A stretch of DNA of 13,625 nt from contig JAQTYP010000034.1 in the NCBI GenBank assembly GCA_028688235.1, positions 1-13,625 on the forward strand, in the 5' to 3' direction. The notes beneath the pieces were generated by a model. That model did not search any database. It worked only from the letters and a program-made list of their open reading frames with translations, and was not told where the DNA came from. Position numbers and translations under genes: made by a program. Of the stretch, positions 6,217 to 13,625 are shown piece after piece (the first letter of the stretch is position 1; the number at the start of each line of letters is the position of its first letter). Source of the stretch: Methylomonas sp. (lineage in GTDB: Bacteria > Pseudomonadota > Gammaproteobacteria > Methylococcales > Methylomonadaceae).

Positions 6217-7032
6217 TTACACAAAATCGACATTATTGGCAGACAATCCAGAGACATCGACGCCTACTAACGTTATCGAGTTTCCGTCGCCAAGGTCCAT
6301 GCTTAAATTGTTTCCCGTAATATGGATATGCTCGAGCAAACTATCTATATCGTGAATGGCTGAGCCGTTAAGTCCGCGGTCAATCTGAACTTTGTCGGTT
6401 GCCGCATGAAAGTTAAAGATTTGGTCATGGCCGCTGCGGCTATGAATGTCGAAAATATTACGAACGTCATTGTTATTTGCATCGTTATTGATAAATAAAG
6501 CCACATCGGTCAATTTTTGATCTGACTCTATGGAATGGACGATGTCTTGATGCTCAGCAAAAAACTGCTCTAACTGGCTGGTTTTTCTGCCGCCCGCAAG
6601 TATGATGTCATCACCGTTACCGCCGTCGTAGTGATGTTCTCCCTGGTCGGTGTTGTCGCCGATTAATATATCATCGCCATCGCTGCCTTCCGGATGGACG
6701 TTGCCGGCATAAGATGAATCGCCGCCATGGCTCTCCGTCTGTTGCTCGAAAGCGTTATCACCATCTTGATTTTCGAGATCATTTGAATTTCTTGTGCTGT
6801 TTTCGGTGTCGCTTGCAGTGTTTGAATGCTGCAAATCATCGATTGAATTTTCAAATGGATTAATACCTGGAATGTCGGAATCGATTGTCGATAAATGATG
6901 ATCATCGGTTCCGTTTACCCGTGCATGCTGCGAGGAAGAGCTGTCCTCGTGGTTTTCGTTCTGCTCTATTGGGTACTCGGAAGAGGTATGGTCGTCGTCG
7001 TGGTTGTCATTTTTAAATTCATGTGAACTCAT
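6217..7032 (-). CDS. Small RTX-type calcium-binding protein, probable type I secretion substrate
   Basis: A 271-residue acidic protein without a Sec signal peptide. The first 115 residues or so are low-complexity and rich in Asp, His, Asn, Ser and Glu (for example NDNHDDDH near the start). RTX calcium-binding repeats follow: GSDGDDILIGD and, after a short gap, YDGGNGDDIILAGG. The C-terminal 90 residues (GHDQIFNFHAATDKVQI ... ITLVGV..SGLSANNVDFV) have the pattern of the C-terminal targeting region found in type I-secreted RTX proteins of aquatic bacteria. The start ATG has a good ribosome binding site (GGAG, 8 nt upstream). The exporter (ABC transporter, membrane fusion protein and TolC) is not in this window. 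The protein has only two RTX motifs and no recognisable enzymatic or adhesive domain. It shares an Asp/His-rich character with the tail of the next gene downstream, paralogue 2. The secretion route is inferred; the cargo role is unknown. Confidence 0.8.
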   Translation of the reverse strand: MSSHEFKNDNHDDDHTSSEYPIEQNENHEDSSSSQHARVNGTDDHHLSTIDSDIPGINPFENSIDDLQHSNTASDTENSTRNSNDLENQDGDNAFEQQTESHGGDSSYAGNVHPEGSDGDDILIGDNTDQGEHHYDGGNGDDIILAGGRKTSQLEQFFAEHQDIVHSIESDQKLTDVALFINNDANNNDVRNIFDIHSRSGHDQIFNFHAATDKVQIDRGLNGSAIHDIDSLLEHIHITGNNLSMDLGDGNSITLVGVDVSGLSANNVDFV

Positions 7033-7090
7033 CTTGCAATCTCCAATGTGATTTGTATCTTTTCAGTAAAGCGGGTATCGCTTGCTTGGA

Positions 7091-7115
7091 ATTATACAAA
7101 GCACCATCCATGCCA
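7091..7115 (-). promoter_or_regulatory. Candidate sigma-54 promoter (with overlapping TATAAT) for the RTX gene
   Basis: On the minus strand TGGCATGGATGGTGCT (7100-7115) matches the sigma-54 pattern TGGCACG-N4-TTGCW with correct GG-to-GC spacing, differing at C6 (T) and T12 (G). A perfect TATAAT lies just downstream (7091-7096), but its TTGGCA partner is only 14 nt away, too close for a standard sigma-70 promoter. The implied 5' leader is about 57 nt. Confidence 0.4.
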
Positions 7116-7245
7116 ATTTATAAAGCATTGATGTTTATGGAGTTTAATTGGGCTGCGCGAAAACAAACTAGCTACTTATTTTGCATTTCACGCAAATAAT
7201 GTCTGCAGTTTTGGTATGAAAATAGCAGAGCGACGGCTGGTGCGC

Positions 7246-7683
7246 TTATTTTTCGGGGTTTGGCGTAAGCAGTAGCAGGACTTTTACCCTGTTATCCACT
7301 TTTTGCTTGCGCACGTAACCGATTGAGCCTGTTGTAGCGGCTACAAAACGGAGTACGGCTTCTTCGGAGGCCATGACTTTAGGCGGGGTGATACCGTTGA
7401 AATATTGGACATTCCAATAGTCTTCCTGTTCTTCCGGCAATAGTGAGAAAAGCGTTAGCGAGAAACTGCGGCGCAACGGATCGGCAACCGGCAGGTTAAG
7501 AGGAACCCAGCGATTGCCTTCCGGATCGATTTGACTTTTGCGCTGATAAATAAGTTTTAAGTTATCCAGAGACAGTGTTTCCAGCGGGCTGTTTGCAGCG
7601 GTTACGACAGCTAAAGGTTCGACAGCGCATACTGGAAAACCGGTGAGTAACAGGAAGAAGAGCAGGGGATAGACTACACGCAT
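7246..7683 (-). CDS. Short PstS-like substrate-binding protein
   Basis: From ATG at 7683 the product is 145 residues. It has a signal peptide (about residues 1-20, ending VCA), then VVTAANSPLETLSLDNLKLIYQRKSQ, RWVPLNLP, PLRRSFS, EDYWNVQYFNGITPPK and GSIGYV. This is the pattern of the small phosphate ABC-transporter-type (PBP-like) binding proteins that comprise only one lobe of PstS. No PstABC permease genes are nearby, so a role as a transport component is unlikely; such stand-alone proteins often accompany porins or sensor proteins. The frame stays open seven codons further to a TTG at 7704, inside the porin gene. ATG at 7683 is preferred because it begins the signal peptide directly and lies 4 nt after the porin stop codon, as in coupled translation. 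The family is fairly sure; the ligand is unknown. Confidence 0.82.
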   Translation of the reverse strand: MRVVYPLLFFLLLTGFPVCAVEPLAVVTAANSPLETLSLDNLKLIYQRKSQIDPEGNRWVPLNLPVADPLRRSFSLTLFSLLPEEQEDYWNVQYFNGITPPKVMASEEAVLRFVAATTGSIGYVRKQKVDNRVKVLLLLTPNPEK

Positions 7684-7687
7684 CGTC

Positions 7688-8722
7688 TTAAAACAGTACC
7701 GCAAAGGAGGCTGATAAACCGTCCGGAGCTAATAGTTCGTTATGCGTGCCCAGCCGATATTCCAATTTCCAAACCAGAGGGGGTAAAGGCCTGTAGGCTA
7801 GGCCTAACACGCCAACCTGTCCGGTTTTATCGAGTTCCTGATCGAAGAATTCGTAACGGCCTACCGCGAACCAATGTTGGCTAAAAAGCGGCATCACGCT
7901 TTGAGCAAAACCTTGCCAAATGTCTTTTACATTCGCGCGGTCGCTGGTGCGATAAACGATTTCGCTGCTGAGCTCGAACTTTTGGTAAGACCAGGAAAAA
8001 TCAAGTCCGGCTAAATGATGGCGGTTGGCCGACAAATCATCATTCAGGGAAAAATTGGCAAAAGATGCGCCTATTTGCAGCGTATCGTCCAGGTAGTAGC
8101 GCAAATGAGCGCCGACGCCATTATTTAATGGTTCTCTCGACTGGTGTGGGTCTAAGGCATCGGTGGCATCGCCGTAGACGCTATATTCAAGCTGGCGGTT
8201 GGCCACCATCACTGAACCGTGCAGCATCAGACCTGATGCATGAGTCGAAAATGAGTTTTCAGTCGCGACGGGGCGTGAGGTCGTCCAAACCAGCGGGGCG
8301 GCATGGATGACATTCCACCGGCCGATAGGCGTCAGAAACTTACCGAGCCGTATCGTTAAGTTGTTATCGATCAGCGTGTCGAGGTAAAAGCGTTCGAATT
8401 CGAAATGGGCATACTGTAATCCCAGCGCCTCGTCTTCGCCGCCACGCAGCACATCACCGCCTTCCAATTCCGAAAAAAAACGCAGCCGCGAGCCATTATC
8501 CCAAGTAATGAACAGACTGAGATCGGTGACTTCGAAATAGAATGGCGCGGCGCGGGGCGCATCTATTTTGGCATTGGCATAGCCGCCGATACGAAGTCCT
8601 GTTTCGTCGACAGCATAACCGCTACCTAGCCGATAAGCGCTATCGGCATCGTCGGCCGCTAAGGACATCGATGCTATCGATAAGGCTATTGCAAGGAGAT
8701 TAAAAAAACCGAAAACACGCAT
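7688..8722 (-). CDS. Porin-like outer-membrane beta-barrel protein
   Basis: A 344-residue protein with a signal peptide (residues 1-22, ending MSLA). Amphipathic strands follow throughout, for example the GGYANAKID opening, RLRFFSELEGGD, FYLDTLIDNNLTIRLGKFLTPIGRWN, LEYSVYGDA and VWKLEYRLG. It ends in a terminal Phe (SASFAVLF). The LTIRLGKFLTPIG segment is typical of gammaproteobacterial porin-like proteins whose strands face the periplasmic side early in the barrel. It is followed 4 nt later by the PstS-like gene, so the two are almost certainly one transcript and may handle the same anionic ligand. No clear ribosome binding site was found before the ATG; an upstream start is not possible because no signal peptide would result. 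The barrel is well supported; substrate is unknown. Confidence 0.85.
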   Translation of the reverse strand: MRVFGFFNLLAIALSIASMSLAADDADSAYRLGSGYAVDETGLRIGGYANAKIDAPRAAPFYFEVTDLSLFITWDNGSRLRFFSELEGGDVLRGGEDEALGLQYAHFEFERFYLDTLIDNNLTIRLGKFLTPIGRWNVIHAAPLVWTTSRPVATENSFSTHASGLMLHGSVMVANRQLEYSVYGDATDALDPHQSREPLNNGVGAHLRYYLDDTLQIGASFANFSLNDDLSANRHHLAGLDFSWSYQKFELSSEIVYRTSDRANVKDIWQGFAQSVMPLFSQHWFAVGRYEFFDQELDKTGQVGVLGLAYRPLPPLVWKLEYRLGTHNELLAPDGLSASFAVLF

Positions 8723-9110
8723 AGGTTACGAAGCTGTTGAAAGAAGGGCTTTACTGAAAAAATATTGGATTGATGGTGGTGACAAAGTCTTCTTTTCCGC
8801 TCGAAATTTAAAAGTACGGCAGACTATTTTTTATGCATTTATGACCAGAAAAAAGCGACCTGTTCCTGCCAGTCCATGGGTTCTTGTACAATTGACGACC
8901 TTTGGATCAGCTCTAATAAGCTCTTAATTCGCATTGAACGCATTGTCTAAAATTTGGAGATCATTATAATGCTTAACAGGCCGCTGGCTGATCGATCATA
9001 TTTCGTTCGAATTGCCTTCAGTTTTGTCCATAAACACTCAGAGCGCAAGCCAGAGCACATCGTTTAATTGTTAGGTCAATTTTTACGGCATCAATTCGAT
9101 AGGTGAATAA
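8723..9110. other. 388-nt intergenic region between divergent porin gene and mscL
   Basis: AT-rich spacer that must hold the promoters of both divergent genes. It contains one good plus-strand promoter candidate (8943-8970) and an overlapping 32-codon reading frame of doubtful value (8969-9067). No palindrome strong enough for an operator or terminator and no RNA gene was recognised. Confidence 0.6.
8943..8970 (+). promoter_or_regulatory. Candidate sigma-70 promoter for mscL
   Basis: TTGTCT (8943-8948) and a perfect TATAAT (8965-8970) are separated by 16 nt, about 140 nt before the mscL start. The long leader leaves room for post-transcriptional control, but no structure was identified in it. 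Confidence 0.5.
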
Positions 9111-9527
9111 ATGGGAATACTTCAAGAGTTTAAAGAATTTGCGATGAAGGGCAATGTCGTCGATATGGCGGTCGGTGTCATTATCGGAGGGGCGTTTGGA
9201 AAAATTGTCAGTTCGTTAGTAGCGGACGTAATCATGCCGCCCATCGGCGTATTGCTCGGCGGCGTCGATTTTTCGGATTTGGCCGTAACGATTAAAGAGG
9301 CGTCGAAAACGGCGGAAGGCACGCTTGTCCCTGCCGTCGTGATCAGCTATGGCAAATTCATTCAAACCATCATCGACTTTACCATTATCGCCGGAGCGGT
9401 TTTCATGATGATTAAAATTCTAAGCTCGTTTAAGAAAGAGGCCGAAGCCGCGCCGGAGGCGGCTCCCGCACCTTCCAATCAGGAGGTGTTATTGGCTGAA
9501 ATACGGGATCTATTGAAAAATAAATGA
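9111..9527 (+). CDS. mscL: Large-conductance mechanosensitive channel MscL
   Basis: MscL is a homopentameric inner-membrane channel that opens under membrane tension and releases solutes during hypo-osmotic shock. At 138 residues it is close to the E. coli length of 136. The N-terminal helix and TM1 carry the hallmark FAMKGNVVDMAVGVIIG (residues 10-26), followed by FGKIVSSLVADVIMPP (29-44), which forms the pore constriction. A periplasmic loop leads to TM2 (about 80-102, FIQTIIDFTIIAGAVFMMIKI), and the C-terminal helix EVLLAEIRDLLK forms the cytoplasmic bundle. The start has a good AGGTGA ribosome binding site 5 nt upstream. The gene appears monocistronic and diverges from the porin gene. No clear terminator was seen after it. 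Confidence 0.97.
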   Translation: MGILQEFKEFAMKGNVVDMAVGVIIGGAFGKIVSSLVADVIMPPIGVLLGGVDFSDLAVTIKEASKTAEGTLVPAVVISYGKFIQTIIDFTIIAGAVFMMIKILSSFKKEAEAAPEAAPAPSNQEVLLAEIRDLLKNK

Positions 9528-9710
9528 CTACTTGCGGCCAGAGGCAATGATTCGCCAGCCAAATGGTAAACGCGGGATAACCATAGAAACAAACGCAGTT
9601 TTTGGGTTGAAAAAGAGTGATTGACCGCCACCACTGCAACGTTATTGTCATAATATGCAACTAACATTAGGCGCTGGGGTTTTCGTCTGTATACAATCGA
9701 AGAGGAGTAG

Positions 9711-10100
9711 ATGATGCGCGCGATATTGCAGGAACTGAATCAAAAATCTAAGGATATCGAAGCGTCCGCCATCATTTCGAAGGACGGTTTGGTGTTGGCT
9801 TCTTTAATGCCGAACGATGTCGATGAAAATTGTCTTGGAGGTATGACCGCCGCGCTTTTTTCGGTGGGCCTTAACCGTACGCAAGAATTTTCCGGTGGCT
9901 TGGAGCAGATGATGGTGAAAGGGAGTGACGGTTATGTATTGATGACTCAGGCAGGAGAAGGCATCTATTTAACGGTTACCACTAAGGTTCACGCCGAGTT
10001 CGAACAGATTTTTTTGGAACTTAAACACGCGGCACGGAAAATCGCCGATTTGTCGTTGGAAATGGCTTCCGTCGATGCTGTTCGTACAAGAGGGGTATAG
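9711..10100 (+). CDS. Roadblock/LC7 domain protein (MglB-like family)
   Basis: A 129-residue protein consisting of one Roadblock/LC7 fold. It has an N-terminal helix (ILQELNQKSKDIEASAII), the strand pair SKDGLVLASLMP, a central helix GGMTAALFSVG, SDGYVLMTQAG and IYLTVTTK strands, and a C-terminal helix (about 97-117). Bacterial members bind and regulate small Ras-like GTPases such as MglA, or act in signalling scaffolds. No GTPase gene is in the window, so the partner is unknown. There are two ATG codons in a row (9711 and 9714). GAGGAG lies 3 nt before the first and 6 nt before the second, so the second is slightly better placed. The gene is convergent with recC, 78 nt away, and lies 183 nt after mscL. 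Confidence 0.88.
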   Translation: MMRAILQELNQKSKDIEASAIISKDGLVLASLMPNDVDENCLGGMTAALFSVGLNRTQEFSGGLEQMMVKGSDGYVLMTQAGEGIYLTVTTKVHAEFEQIFLELKHAARKIADLSLEMASVDAVRTRGV

Positions 10101-10178
10101 TGAAGCCTTCTTTTTACAATTTTGTGAACTAAGTCTACATCGATCTTGAAAATCATTTCGTGGACTCACTGGAGATCG

Positions 10179-13100
10179 TCATTCGGCCGCTTTCAATTGC
10201 TCTAAAACCGGCCGGTACAAGGTATTCGCCCACCTTTCGAAACCGTCTTGGTAGAGTTGGCTAAAGCTGGGAAAAAAACGCGCCAGATAAGGGTCGTAAT
10301 CGATTTCGCCCTTGGCACGGCCGTCACCTTCGTACTGGGCTTTGGCCTGAGCCAACGCCTCATCTTCGTGGCTGCCGAGCCAGACAAAAGCCGTGCGGCT
10401 GGCTACCGGTAACGGCATTTGTTGACCTCGATGCCAGGCTTCGACCAAGGTTTGCAAATGGCTCATGGCTTGATGCTGGGGCAGCGTCATGATTTCTACG
10501 ATGCCATCCGCGCCGACGATATGTCCTGTCACCGAAAGGCCCGCGGCGTTGGCGGTTAAATGTTGCAACCAAGGTAGCAGCAGATTGTGGTATTGAATAT
10601 GGTCTTTTTTAAATAGATTTTGCGCGCTTAACGTGATGAGGCTGGTTCGAGGATCCTTTATGTGACGATGTAAAAGATTCAGGCCACAGCAGAGGTTAAG
10701 ACTGATGTCGTCGCCGAGCGTAAAGTGCAATTCGACCGCGCGAGCATCCCATTTCGTCGGCCATTGCCGGATCAGCTCTCGATAATGGCGCCACGCTTTA
10801 AGTGCCGGAAAGGCGAGACCGGCGAAAGCGGTCTCGGCAAAGCCGGCTAACGGCAGTTTGCCTTGAGCGGCGAATGTCTGCATCTGCTTGCGGAAATAGC
10901 CGTCGACATCGTCCGATTCCTGATTTTGCAAGCCTTCCAACAAGGCCTTGCTTTGGGCATAGGCTTGCAAACGATCTAATTCGAAGGGTTCGTGATCTTC
11001 GCAGGTAAGGTCTTCGCTGTCGAAGTTGAATTTAAGACTGTACTGGCAATAGTTCTTGACCGGGGCTTTCAGAAAACGGGCCAGGGTTTCTAACTGCAGG
11101 CTCAGGCTTTTTTCTTCGGGAAGGCTGGAGATGGCATTTGCGGGATCTTCAGCGGCTATATCCTGGAACCATTCCCGCGCATAGGTAAACAATCCGGCCG
11201 GTCGATCGGCTTTAAGGTATTCAGGGCTGAAAGGTTGCAGCGGGTGTTCCACGGTGAGTGTCGGCAACAGCTTCTTATCGCCGCCCAGATGAAAACTTTG
11301 CTCGATATAGTCGCGTAACTGGCTGACCAATACAGAAGGCGGGCGTTCGCTGTTATCGCGTATGCTGTGGCCTACCCAGCTGATGTAGAGTTGCCGACGC
11401 GCCGACAGCAGAGCCTCCAGAAACAGGTATCGGTCGTCTTGTCGCCTGGAGCGGTCGCCGGGCCGATATTGACCGCGCTGATTCATTAAATCGAAACTGT
11501 GCGGTGTCTGGCTGCGCGGATAATCGCCATCGTTCATGCCCAACAGGCAAATCAGGCGAAACGGGATGGCTCGCATCGGCATCAGTGTGCAAAAATTGAC
11601 GCGGCCGCTCAGGAAGCGTTGCTGCAGATTGGGCTCGTCTATGGCCGACAACCAAGCTTCCCGCACGACGTTTATCGGCAATGGGTCCGACTGTTCGAAG
11701 CCGCCCTGGATGCAGGCATGGTGCCAGCCCGTCAATGCCCGCTGCAGTTGATCCAGCGTTTTTTGATCGCACTCGTCGTCGGCGGCGAAAAAATCTTCCA
11801 GCAAGGTTGTCAGCGTTTGCAGCCAGGTGTCGGCATTCCATTCCTGGTCGAGCCGTTTTGCGTAGGTTTCCAATGTTTCTAAGACATGGCACAAATGACC
11901 CAGCCATTGCGCGTCCAGGCCGCCGATTTCCTCGTAGGGCTCGATCTCGTTGAAAGCTGGACCGTCACCGACGGCATAACCCAATAACATTCGGCGTAAA
12001 CCAAACCGCCAGGTATTGGCGCCCAAGTCGGCCGGCATCGTGACGTTGCGATTGCGCTGTTCGGCATCCAAGCCCCAACGAATGCCGGCTTGCTGCAGCC
12101 ATAGTCGAATTTTGGGAATCGCGCTTTCGGCGATGTCGAAGCGCCGTCTGAAGGCCGGCACGTCCAACAGTCCCAGGACTTCGCTGACACTGAAACGGGA
12201 ATCGGGTAGATTCAATAGCGCTTCCACGGCAACCAAAATCGGATTCTCGCCGCGTTGGTTTTGGTCTGCCAGACTGAAGGGAATAAATCGGGCATCCTCC
12301 GCCCTGATCTGACCGAATACCGCGCGAATGTGCGGGGCGTATAGATTGATGTCCGGCACCATGACGATAATGTCGCGCGGATGCAAGGGCTCGCCGGTTT
12401 GGGCGGCGGCATTGAAGCGGGCCAGCAGTTGATCGTGCAGAATTTCGACTTCGCGTTGCGGGCTGTGGGCGATATGGAAGGACAGGCTATCGTCGCCGGC
12501 ATCCAGTTGTTCCGGCTGTTCAGGAATCGGTTGCAGATCCAGAATGGACTGCTGTATGCGTTGCAGCAAGCTTCTGTTGGCGTCGTCACCGTAGTCGTTG
12601 AACAAATCGATTTTGTGATCCGGCCATTGCCAACCGGCATAGGCTTGGGTTTCATCGAAGTGGTCCAGTAGGCGGATGTAATCGCGTCCTTGTTTGCCCC
12701 AAGCCGCCAGTAGCGGGTTGGCGTGCAAATGCAATGCGTCGGGGGATAAACCGGCGAACATGCCGGCCTTGTACGCTTGCCGGCGACGCTCGGCTTTAAA
12801 CAATTCCTTGTCTTCGATGATGTCGGCCCAATAATGCCGGCAGGGGTTATGTACGAACAGCACGATTTGACAGAATTTGCCCAACTTGGCCAACACTTCC
12901 AATGACTGTTGAGGCAACGAAGACAAGCCGAAAATCACGATACGCCTGGGAATTCCGGCGGGACGCCGAGTCAGTTCGCCGATCCGCGCCATAAATTGGC
13001 TGTGTACCGAGGCGCGGCTGGCGAATGGCATTAAGTCCGCCCCCAAATCTTTAAGTGCCGCTTGCCATAATAGAGGTTGCCACTGTTGGTTCGCGGGTAT

Positions 13101-13625
13101 CTTTTGGGGATTGCCATGAGCGTCGCGTAAGAAATCCTTGGCTTCGGCCCAGTCGCCGATCCAGTCGGAACGGTAGACTTGATATTGGTCGAACAGGTCG
13201 GCAAGCTGTTCAGCCAATTGATGGCGCTTACGATGATTCGGGTCGTGCTGCAAAAAGTGTTTTAGCGTTTCGAATCCCGTCTGTTCGGTCAGTATCGGCA
13301 ACAAACGATAGAGACGCCATGTCAGAGGCGCTTTGGCCAGCGGTTGTTCCTTAGGGATCTGCTGTCCCAACACGGCACGGTAAATCCCCCAAATGAACAG
13401 CGAGGGTAGTTGAATTTGCAGGGCGGCGGCGATACCGAGTGCATCGTTTCGTGCCAGATTCTGTTTCAACCACTGGCCCATGCCGTTACTCTGCACCAGA
13501 AGGACTTCGTTTTCCAATGGCGCCAAAGGATGTCGTCCCAACCAATATTCCAGAACATCCCGCAAGGCTTCCAGTTGGTTGGCGTGAATCAGGGCTATGC
13601 CGTTATCCAGTGCTATCGAAGTATG
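10179..13625 (-). CDS. recC: RecBCD exonuclease V gamma subunit RecC (5' end outside window)
   Basis: RecC is the Chi-recognising subunit of the RecBCD helicase-nuclease, which processes double-strand breaks for recombination. The frame continues without a stop to the right edge, giving at least 1148 codons. The extra residues at the edge (ALIHANQLEALRDVLEYW) align with the RecC N-terminus as I recall it, so only a few residues are missing; the TTG at 13565 is internal. Recognisable segments in order are VLLVQSNGMGQWL, DLFDQYQVYRSDW, CRHYWADI, SPQREVEILHDQLLA (about residue 388), IIVMVPDINLYAP, the TWRFGLRRMLLGYA region, NFCTLMPMRAIPF with LLGMNDGDYPR, and GDRSRRQDDRYLFLEALLSA (about 725). 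The C-terminal domain contains the YDPYLARFFPSF end. The length fits E. coli RecC (1122). recB and recD are presumably outside the window, to its left or right. No terminator was found in the 78 nt after it. Confidence 0.97.
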   Translation of the reverse strand, partial: HTSIALDNGIALIHANQLEALRDVLEYWLGRHPLAPLENEVLLVQSNGMGQWLKQNLARNDALGIAAALQIQLPSLFIWGIYRAVLGQQIPKEQPLAKAPLTWRLYRLLPILTEQTGFETLKHFLQHDPNHRKRHQLAEQLADLFDQYQVYRSDWIGDWAEAKDFLRDAHGNPQKIPANQQWQPLLWQAALKDLGADLMPFASRASVHSQFMARIGELTRRPAGIPRRIVIFGLSSLPQQSLEVLAKLGKFCQIVLFVHNPCRHYWADIIEDKELFKAERRRQAYKAGMFAGLSPDALHLHANPLLAAWGKQGRDYIRLLDHFDETQAYAGWQWPDHKIDLFNDYGDDANRSLLQRIQQSILDLQPIPEQPEQLDAGDDSLSFHIAHSPQREVEILHDQLLARFNAAAQTGEPLHPRDIIVMVPDINLYAPHIRAVFGQIRAEDARFIPFSLADQNQRGENPILVAVEALLNLPDSRFSVSEVLGLLDVPAFRRRFDIAESAIPKIRLWLQQAGIRWGLDAEQRNRNVTMPADLGANTWRFGLRRMLLGYAVGDGPAFNEIEPYEEIGGLDAQWLGHLCHVLETLETYAKRLDQEWNADTWLQTLTTLLEDFFAADDECDQKTLDQLQRALTGWHHACIQGGFEQSDPLPINVVREAWLSAIDEPNLQQRFLSGRVNFCTLMPMRAIPFRLICLLGMNDGDYPRSQTPHSFDLMNQRGQYRPGDRSRRQDDRYLFLEALLSARRQLYISWVGHSIRDNSERPPSVLVSQLRDYIEQSFHLGGDKKLLPTLTVEHPLQPFSPEYLKADRPAGLFTYAREWFQDIAAEDPANAISSLPEEKSLSLQLETLARFLKAPVKNYCQYSLKFNFDSEDLTCEDHEPFELDRLQAYAQSKALLEGLQNQESDDVDGYFRKQMQTFAAQGKLPLAGFAETAFAGLAFPALKAWRHYRELIRQWPTKWDARAVELHFTLGDDISLNLCCGLNLLHRHIKDPRTSLITLSAQNLFKKDHIQYHNLLLPWLQHLTANAAGLSVTGHIVGADGIVEIMTLPQHQAMSHLQTLVEAWHRGQQMPLPVASRTAFVWLGSHEDEALAQAKAQYEGDGRAKGEIDYDPYLARFFPSFSQLYQDGFERWANTLYRPVLEQLKAAE

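Noticed and set aside
7684..7704. TTG at 7704 as the start of the PstS-like gene
   Set aside because: It would add seven residues before the signal peptide; the ATG at 7683 begins the signal peptide directly and sits 4 nt after the porin stop.
8969..9067. A 32-codon reading frame beginning MLNRPLADRSYF upstream of mscL, with GGAG 9 nt or so before it
   Set aside because: Its start codon overlaps the best -10 box for mscL, so both cannot be used together, and the peptide has no recognisable feature. It is short enough to occur by chance.
10101..10178. A bidirectional terminator between the Roadblock gene and recC
   Set aside because: Only a 4-bp stem (GAAG/CTTC) precedes a T run; too short for a credible intrinsic terminator.
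11353..11907. A 184-codon minus-strand frame and several 70-130 codon plus-strand frames inside recC
   Set aside because: They overlap the strongly conserved RecC frame, are rich in Arg and Pro as expected for shadow frames in this GC context, and match nothing I know.
13563..13565. TTG as the recC start codon
   Set aside because: The upstream codons to the window edge read as RecC N-terminal sequence, so the gene continues beyond 13625.

Overview
The window looks like a chromosomal segment of a gammaproteobacterium. A methanotroph of the Methylococcales (Methylomonas/Methylobacter-like) is my best guess, from moderate GC, RecC and MscL sequences close to gammaproteobacterial ones, and two secreted CxxCH proteins with a Tyr-rich C-terminal module I associate with methanotroph exoproteins. 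The assignment is inference; no 16S rRNA or methane-oxidation gene is present.

Layout from left to right. (1) Positions 1-426, minus strand: the N-terminal 142 residues of a membrane-anchored sensor that runs off the left edge. (2) Positions 509-4412, minus strand: a tight four-gene unit transcribed right to left, TlpA-like thioredoxin, then a 71-residue DUF4266 lipoprotein with a Gly/Cys tail, then a DUF3570 outer-membrane beta-barrel, then DsbD. The genes overlap or nearly touch at two of the three junctions. Together they look like a cell-envelope thiol-redox module: DsbD carries electrons across the inner membrane, the TlpA-like protein works in the periplasm, and the lipoprotein and barrel are partners or clients of unknown function. 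This is the best candidate here for an undescribed system. (3) Positions 4532-4794: two adjacent palindromic REP/MITE-like elements. (4) Positions 4814-6143, minus strand: two tandem paralogues of a secreted single-CxxCH protein; the second has gained an Asp/His/Glu-rich tail encoded by a 9-bp tandem repeat. (5) Positions 6217-7032, minus strand: a small Asp/His-rich RTX-type protein, probably a type I secretion substrate, with a possible sigma-54 promoter. (6) Positions 7246-8722, minus strand: a porin-like outer-membrane protein followed by a short PstS-like phosphate-binding protein, adjacent with 4 nt between them. (7) Plus strand: mscL (9111-9527) and a Roadblock/LC7 protein (9711-10100). 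(8) Positions 10179-13625, minus strand: recC, running off the right edge.

Most of the left two thirds encodes envelope or exported proteins. A 54-bp dispersed repeat occurs twice (434-487 and 5354-5407), each time just upstream of a minus-strand gene. No tRNA, rRNA, CRISPR array or transposase gene was seen.
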